Shown here in pieces: positions 6,972 to 8,896 of a stretch of 8,896 nucleotides of DNA (position 1 is the stretch's first letter; the number at the start of each line of letters is the position of its first letter). Position numbers and translations under genes: made by a program. Source of the stretch: Candidatus Muproteobacteria bacterium RIFCSPHIGHO2_01_FULL_65_16 (GTDB taxonomy: Bacteria > Pseudomonadota > Gammaproteobacteria > Acidiferrobacterales > Sulfurifustaceae). The notes below the pieces were generated by a model that was given only the letters and a program-made list of their open reading frames with translations, ran no database searches and was not told the DNA's origin. The stretch covers positions 945 to 9,840 of the forward strand of contig MFSY01000063.1 of assembly GCA_001785175.1 (NCBI GenBank), given 5' to 3'.

Positions 6972-8032
6972 TGCTAACGCTCCTCGATCGGCACATAGGA
7001 CGCCGGATCTTCGCCAGCACCCTGCTGGTCCTGGGCGTGCTGCTGGCGCTGTTTGTTTTTTTCACGCTGGTGGACGCCCTCGGGGATTTCGGCAAGGGCG
7101 GCTTCGGTCTGTACGAATTGGTCAGGTATGTGATCCTCAGCCAGCCGCGCAAGATTTATGAGCTGTTCCCGATCGCGGTCCTGATCGGGGTGATCATGGG
7201 GCTGTCCACGCTCGCGCTCAATTCCGAGCTGATCGCGATGCGCGCCGCGGGAGTGTCGGCGGCGCGCATCGTGGGCGCGGCCATGAAGATCGGGCTGGCG
7301 TTCATCGCGGCCGGCGTGTTGCTGGGGGAATTCGTCATGCCGCCGGCCGAGAACCTGGCGCAGCAGGGCCGCGCCCGGGCCCTGGGCGTGGACATGCAGC
7401 AGAAGGATTCGGGGCTGTGGCTGCGCGACGGCGAGAGCTTCGTGAACGTCGGCGAGGTGCTGCCGGACCTGAGCCTGCTGCGCATCAACATCTACAGCTT
7501 CGAGGGCGCGCGCCTGCGCGCCCAGACCGCCGCGCAGCGGGCGTGGCACGACGGCGAGCGCTGGCGGCTGGAGGGCGTGACCGAAAGCCGGATCGGAGAC
7601 GACTCCGTGCGGTTGCGCCGCGCCGGAACCTCGGACTGGGCCTCGGTGCTGACGCCGGAGGTGGTCGGCGTTTTCGCCGTCAAACCCGAGGGGCTCTCGG
7701 CGTGGCGCCTGCAGCGCTACATCCAGCATTTGCAGCAGAACAACCAGGATGCGCGCCGCTACCGCCTGGCGTTCTGGCAAAAGCTTCTGATGCCGCTCGC
7801 CGCCGCCGTCATGGTGCTGCTGGCGGCGCCGTTCGTGTTCCAGCCGTTCCGCGGCGGCGGGATGGGTCAGCGGGTCTTCTTCGGCATCATGCTCGGGCTC
7901 GCGTTCGTCATGCTCAGCCGCGGCTTCGGCTATTTCGGTCTGCTTTACGGGCTGCCGCCGCTTGTCGGCGCGGCGGTTCCCCCGGCGCTGTTTTTCTTTC
8001 TGGCCCTGTTTCTCCTGCGGCGCGCGACGTGA
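6968..8032 (+). CDS. lptG: LPS export ABC transporter permease LptG
   Basis: LptG is the partner permease of LptF in LptB2FG. The 354-residue product compares with 360 in E. coli. It begins MMLTLLDRHIGRRIF, matching the E. coli N-terminus FGVLDRYIGKTIF, which supports the first ATG; the adjacent ATG at 6971 would be equally functional. Membrane segments lie at about 13-36, 62-84, 102-124, 268-289, 300-319 and 331-351. The periplasmic jellyroll domain occupies about 135-240. The coupling-helix region NSELIAMRAAGVS (85-97) and the YRLAFWQKLLMPLAAAVM motif (265-282) are typical. No Shine-Dalgarno sequence is visible, and the ATGA overlap with lptF suggests re-initiation by the same ribosomes. 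By eye, the lysines at the end of the first membrane segment of E. coli LptG (K34, K40, K41) align with T33, G39 and D40 here, with a lysine nearby at K43. Confidence 0.96.
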   Translation: MMLTLLDRHIGRRIFASTLLVLGVLLALFVFFTLVDALGDFGKGGFGLYELVRYVILSQPRKIYELFPIAVLIGVIMGLSTLALNSELIAMRAAGVSAARIVGAAMKIGLAFIAAGVLLGEFVMPPAENLAQQGRARALGVDMQQKDSGLWLRDGESFVNVGEVLPDLSLLRINIYSFEGARLRAQTAAQRAWHDGERWRLEGVTESRIGDDSVRLRRAGTSDWASVLTPEVVGVFAVKPEGLSAWRLQRYIQHLQQNNQDARRYRLAFWQKLLMPLAAAVMVLLAAPFVFQPFRGGGMGQRVFFGIMLGLAFVMLSRGFGYFGLLYGLPPLVGAAVPPALFFFLALFLLRRAT

Positions 8033-8040
8033 ACGCCCGC

Positions 8041-8097
8041 GATTCGTGATTCGAAAACCGCGGATTTTTCCTATTTACGAGTCACCAGTCACGAGTA
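8041..8097. terminator. heptamer-rich inverted repeat between convergent lptG and RDD gene
   Basis: The left arm has two tandem heptamers, GATTCGT and GATTCGA (8041-8054). The right arm has three of the reverse type: ACGAGTC, ACCAGTC and ACGAGTA (8077-8097). GATTCGTGATTCG (8041-8053) can pair with 8078-8090 over 13 positions as RNA, with two G-U pairs and one mismatch. The enclosed loop has its own near-palindrome, AAAACCGCGG-A-TTTT. The right arm runs through the RDD stop codon, and the left arm starts 8 bases after the lptG stop. It may terminate transcription from both sides. No long T-run follows the outer stem, so classical intrinsic termination is uncertain. Confidence 0.4.
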
Positions 8098-8532
8098 ACG
8101 GATTCTGATCAACCGCGTCCCCGACAGGCGATCATGCCAGGCGAGTTTTTCACGGTCGTGCAGCACCCAGAGGTAACCCAGGCCCAGGAAGAGCAAGGAG
8201 CAAAGGGCGAGCGCGAAGCGTTTCCCAGCGTCGGCCCAGGTGACCCCGGCCCCGTCGCTCCGCGCCAGCCGGATGCGCCAGGCGCGCATCCCCAGCGTCT
8301 GGCCGCCGTGGGTCCAGAACCAGCCGAAGAAGAAAAAAACACACGCCAGCAGATAGAGCTGGAACAAATACCGGGACAGGGCGCCCGTTGGCGTTCCGCC
8401 GGCGATAAGAAGGTACGGCAGGGCGGCGAAGAACAGCACCGCCGCCAGCAGCAGCGAGTCGTAAAACATTGCCCCCAGCCGCCGCAACAGCCCCGGCGCG
8501 CCGGCATTCTCGAACGGCGACACGGTTTTCAT
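8089..8532 (-). CDS. RDD family membrane protein
   Basis: This is a 147-residue inner-membrane protein of the RDD family. Family members are small and mostly uncharacterised; some have been linked to ion transport or stress. The conserved features are visible: LLRRLGAMFYDSLLL at 15-29 with the family Arg and first Asp (D25), HGGQTLGMRAWRIRL at 75-89, and WHDRLSGTRLI at 132-142 with the second Asp (D134). Three membrane segments lie at about 23-45, 53-75 and 105-124. It is convergent with lptG, with 56 bp between the stop codons. No strong Shine-Dalgarno is visible before the ATG. A tiny upstream frame, ATG ACG CCA TGA, ends by overlapping the start codon; this may be chance. The specific substrate or role cannot be stated from the sequence. 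Confidence 0.9.
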   Translation of the reverse strand: MKTVSPFENAGAPGLLRRLGAMFYDSLLLAAVLFFAALPYLLIAGGTPTGALSRYLFQLYLLACVFFFFGWFWTHGGQTLGMRAWRIRLARSDGAGVTWADAGKRFALALCSLLFLGLGYLWVLHDREKLAWHDRLSGTRLIRIRYS

Positions 8533-8574
8533 GGCGTCATTTTTCGGGTGCGGGGGCGGCGCGACCGGAGAGAT

Positions 8575-8583
8575 TTTTGCACA
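8575..8583 (+). promoter_or_regulatory. relaxed DnaA-box match
   Basis: TTTTGCACA fits the relaxed DnaA-box consensus TTWTNCACA. It lies upstream of the RDD start at the edge of the AT-rich stretch. Alone it would be weak evidence, but a perfect box lies about 180 bp away in the same orientation. Confidence 0.3.
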
Positions 8584-8598
8584 GCTTTAAAAAAACGC

Positions 8599-8631
8599 TT
8601 TTCTGACAACCACATAAGAAATATCAGAAAA
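8599..8631. repeat. 8-bp perfect inverted repeat
   Basis: TTTTCTGA (8599-8606) and TCAGAAAA (8624-8631) are exact reverse complements separated by 17 bp. The centres of the arms are 25 bp apart, between two and two and a half helical turns. It overlaps the weak candidate promoter of the RDD gene, so it could be an operator; it could also form a hairpin. Its function is not known. Confidence 0.4.
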
Positions 8632-8755
8632 CCCATAAAATGGACAAACGACTGTTTTTAAAGGCATTTGTGCAACTGTTTAAAAAATGCTCAATCTAAA
8701 ACGACAACTGGTTTTCGGCTTGCTGCATCGGCGGCGCCAGTGTTTACGCACAATC

Positions 8756-8764
8756 TTATCCACA
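8756..8764 (+). promoter_or_regulatory. perfect DnaA box
   Basis: TTATCCACA is an exact match to the strong DnaA-box consensus. It sits within an imperfect dyad, CACAATCT (8749-8756) and AGATTTTGTG (8764-8773). It could mark an origin, a DnaA-regulated promoter or a DnaA-titration site. A nine-base match can occur by chance in a genome, so confidence in its function is modest. Confidence 0.45.
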
Positions 8765-8835
8765 GATTTTGTGAGTAGTTCTGTAATCAAGCGCGCGGAT
8801 TTTGGCCGGACATGTATGGCCGATTTCCTCCCTAT

Positions 8836-8855
8836 ACGTATGCGGCTCGATACGT
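8836..8855. repeat. 6-bp inverted repeat near right edge
   Basis: ACGTAT (8836-8841) and ATACGT (8850-8855) flank an 8-bp centre. The near-palindrome GGCC...GGCC at 8804-8821 (seven of nine pairs) lies just upstream. These could be binding sites for the regulator of a gene beyond the window; no gene here explains them. Confidence 0.3.
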
Positions 8856-8896
8856 TAGGCTGGCGACGTTTTGATCCATGTTTGGATTGGTTTTCA

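Larger units (their letters stand above)
8533..8896. other. AT-rich intergenic segment with no convincing gene
   Basis: This 364-bp stretch upstream of the RDD gene reaches the window edge. By hand count 8581-8700 is about 31% GC, far below the neighbouring genes. It has three TTTAAA sites (8586, 8657, 8679) and several A/T runs. It also holds an imperfect direct repeat beginning ACTGTTT (8651 and 8675), DnaA-box matches and several inverted repeats. A weak RDD promoter candidate is TTGTCC (8642-8647) with GATATT (8620-8625) on the minus strand, 16 nt apart. At the extreme right a plus-strand frame from ATG 8840 and a minus-strand frame ending at 8832 are both open to the edge. Neither is long enough to judge. 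Confidence 0.5.

Noticed and set aside
8840..8896. A plus-strand frame open to the window edge (MRLDTLGWRR...)
   Set aside because: It is only 19 codons, has no Shine-Dalgarno and no recognisable N-terminus, and overlaps a dyad. It cannot be judged without more sequence.
1..8896. CRISPR arrays, insertion sequences, tRNA or rRNA genes
   Set aside because: No regularly spaced repeats, transposase motifs, terminal inverted repeats with target duplications, or tRNA cloverleaf sequences were seen on either strand.

Overview
This window is a stretch of GC-rich chromosome, most likely from a gammaproteobacterium. The core arrangement is pepA-holC-(extra gene)-valS on the minus strand, facing away from lptF-lptG on the plus strand. 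That is the familiar pepA/holC/valS versus lptFG neighbourhood of Escherichia coli and its relatives, with one extra gene inserted between holC and valS. The presence of LptF and LptG implies a Gram-negative cell with a lipopolysaccharide outer membrane. The genus cannot be decided from the window alone.

Layout. Positions 1-62 are a short non-coding tail beyond valS. The minus-strand cluster fills 63-5665 and is transcribed right to left: pepA (leucyl aminopeptidase, M17), holC (DNA polymerase III chi, overlapping pepA by 14 nt), an unrecognised proline/alanine-rich protein with an internal repeat, and valS (valyl-tRNA synthetase). The 214-bp divergent region 5666-5879 is AT-rich. It holds a good pepA promoter candidate whose perfect TTGACA -35 lies inside a perfect 17-bp palindrome, and an extended -10 candidate for lptF. 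The two candidate promoters point toward each other, so their leaders would overlap in antisense. lptF and lptG (5880-8032) overlap by ATGA and encode the two permease subunits of the LPS-extracting ABC transporter. A small RDD-family membrane protein (8089-8532, minus) is convergent with lptG. The short gap between them holds a heptamer-rich inverted repeat that may act as a two-way terminator.

The right end (8533-8896) has no convincing gene. Its AT content rises sharply: about 31% GC by my count over 8581-8700, against very GC-rich genes. It carries a perfect DnaA box, a relaxed DnaA-box match and several inverted repeats. It looks regulatory or origin-like, or like the border of something beyond the window.

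Most of the window is housekeeping: protein turnover, replication clamp-loader function, tRNA charging and LPS export. The items most worth a second look are the extra gene between holC and valS, the architecture of the pepA/lptF control region, the convergent heptamer hairpin, and the AT-rich dyad-rich segment at the right edge. I found no CRISPR array, insertion sequence, tRNA or rRNA gene.
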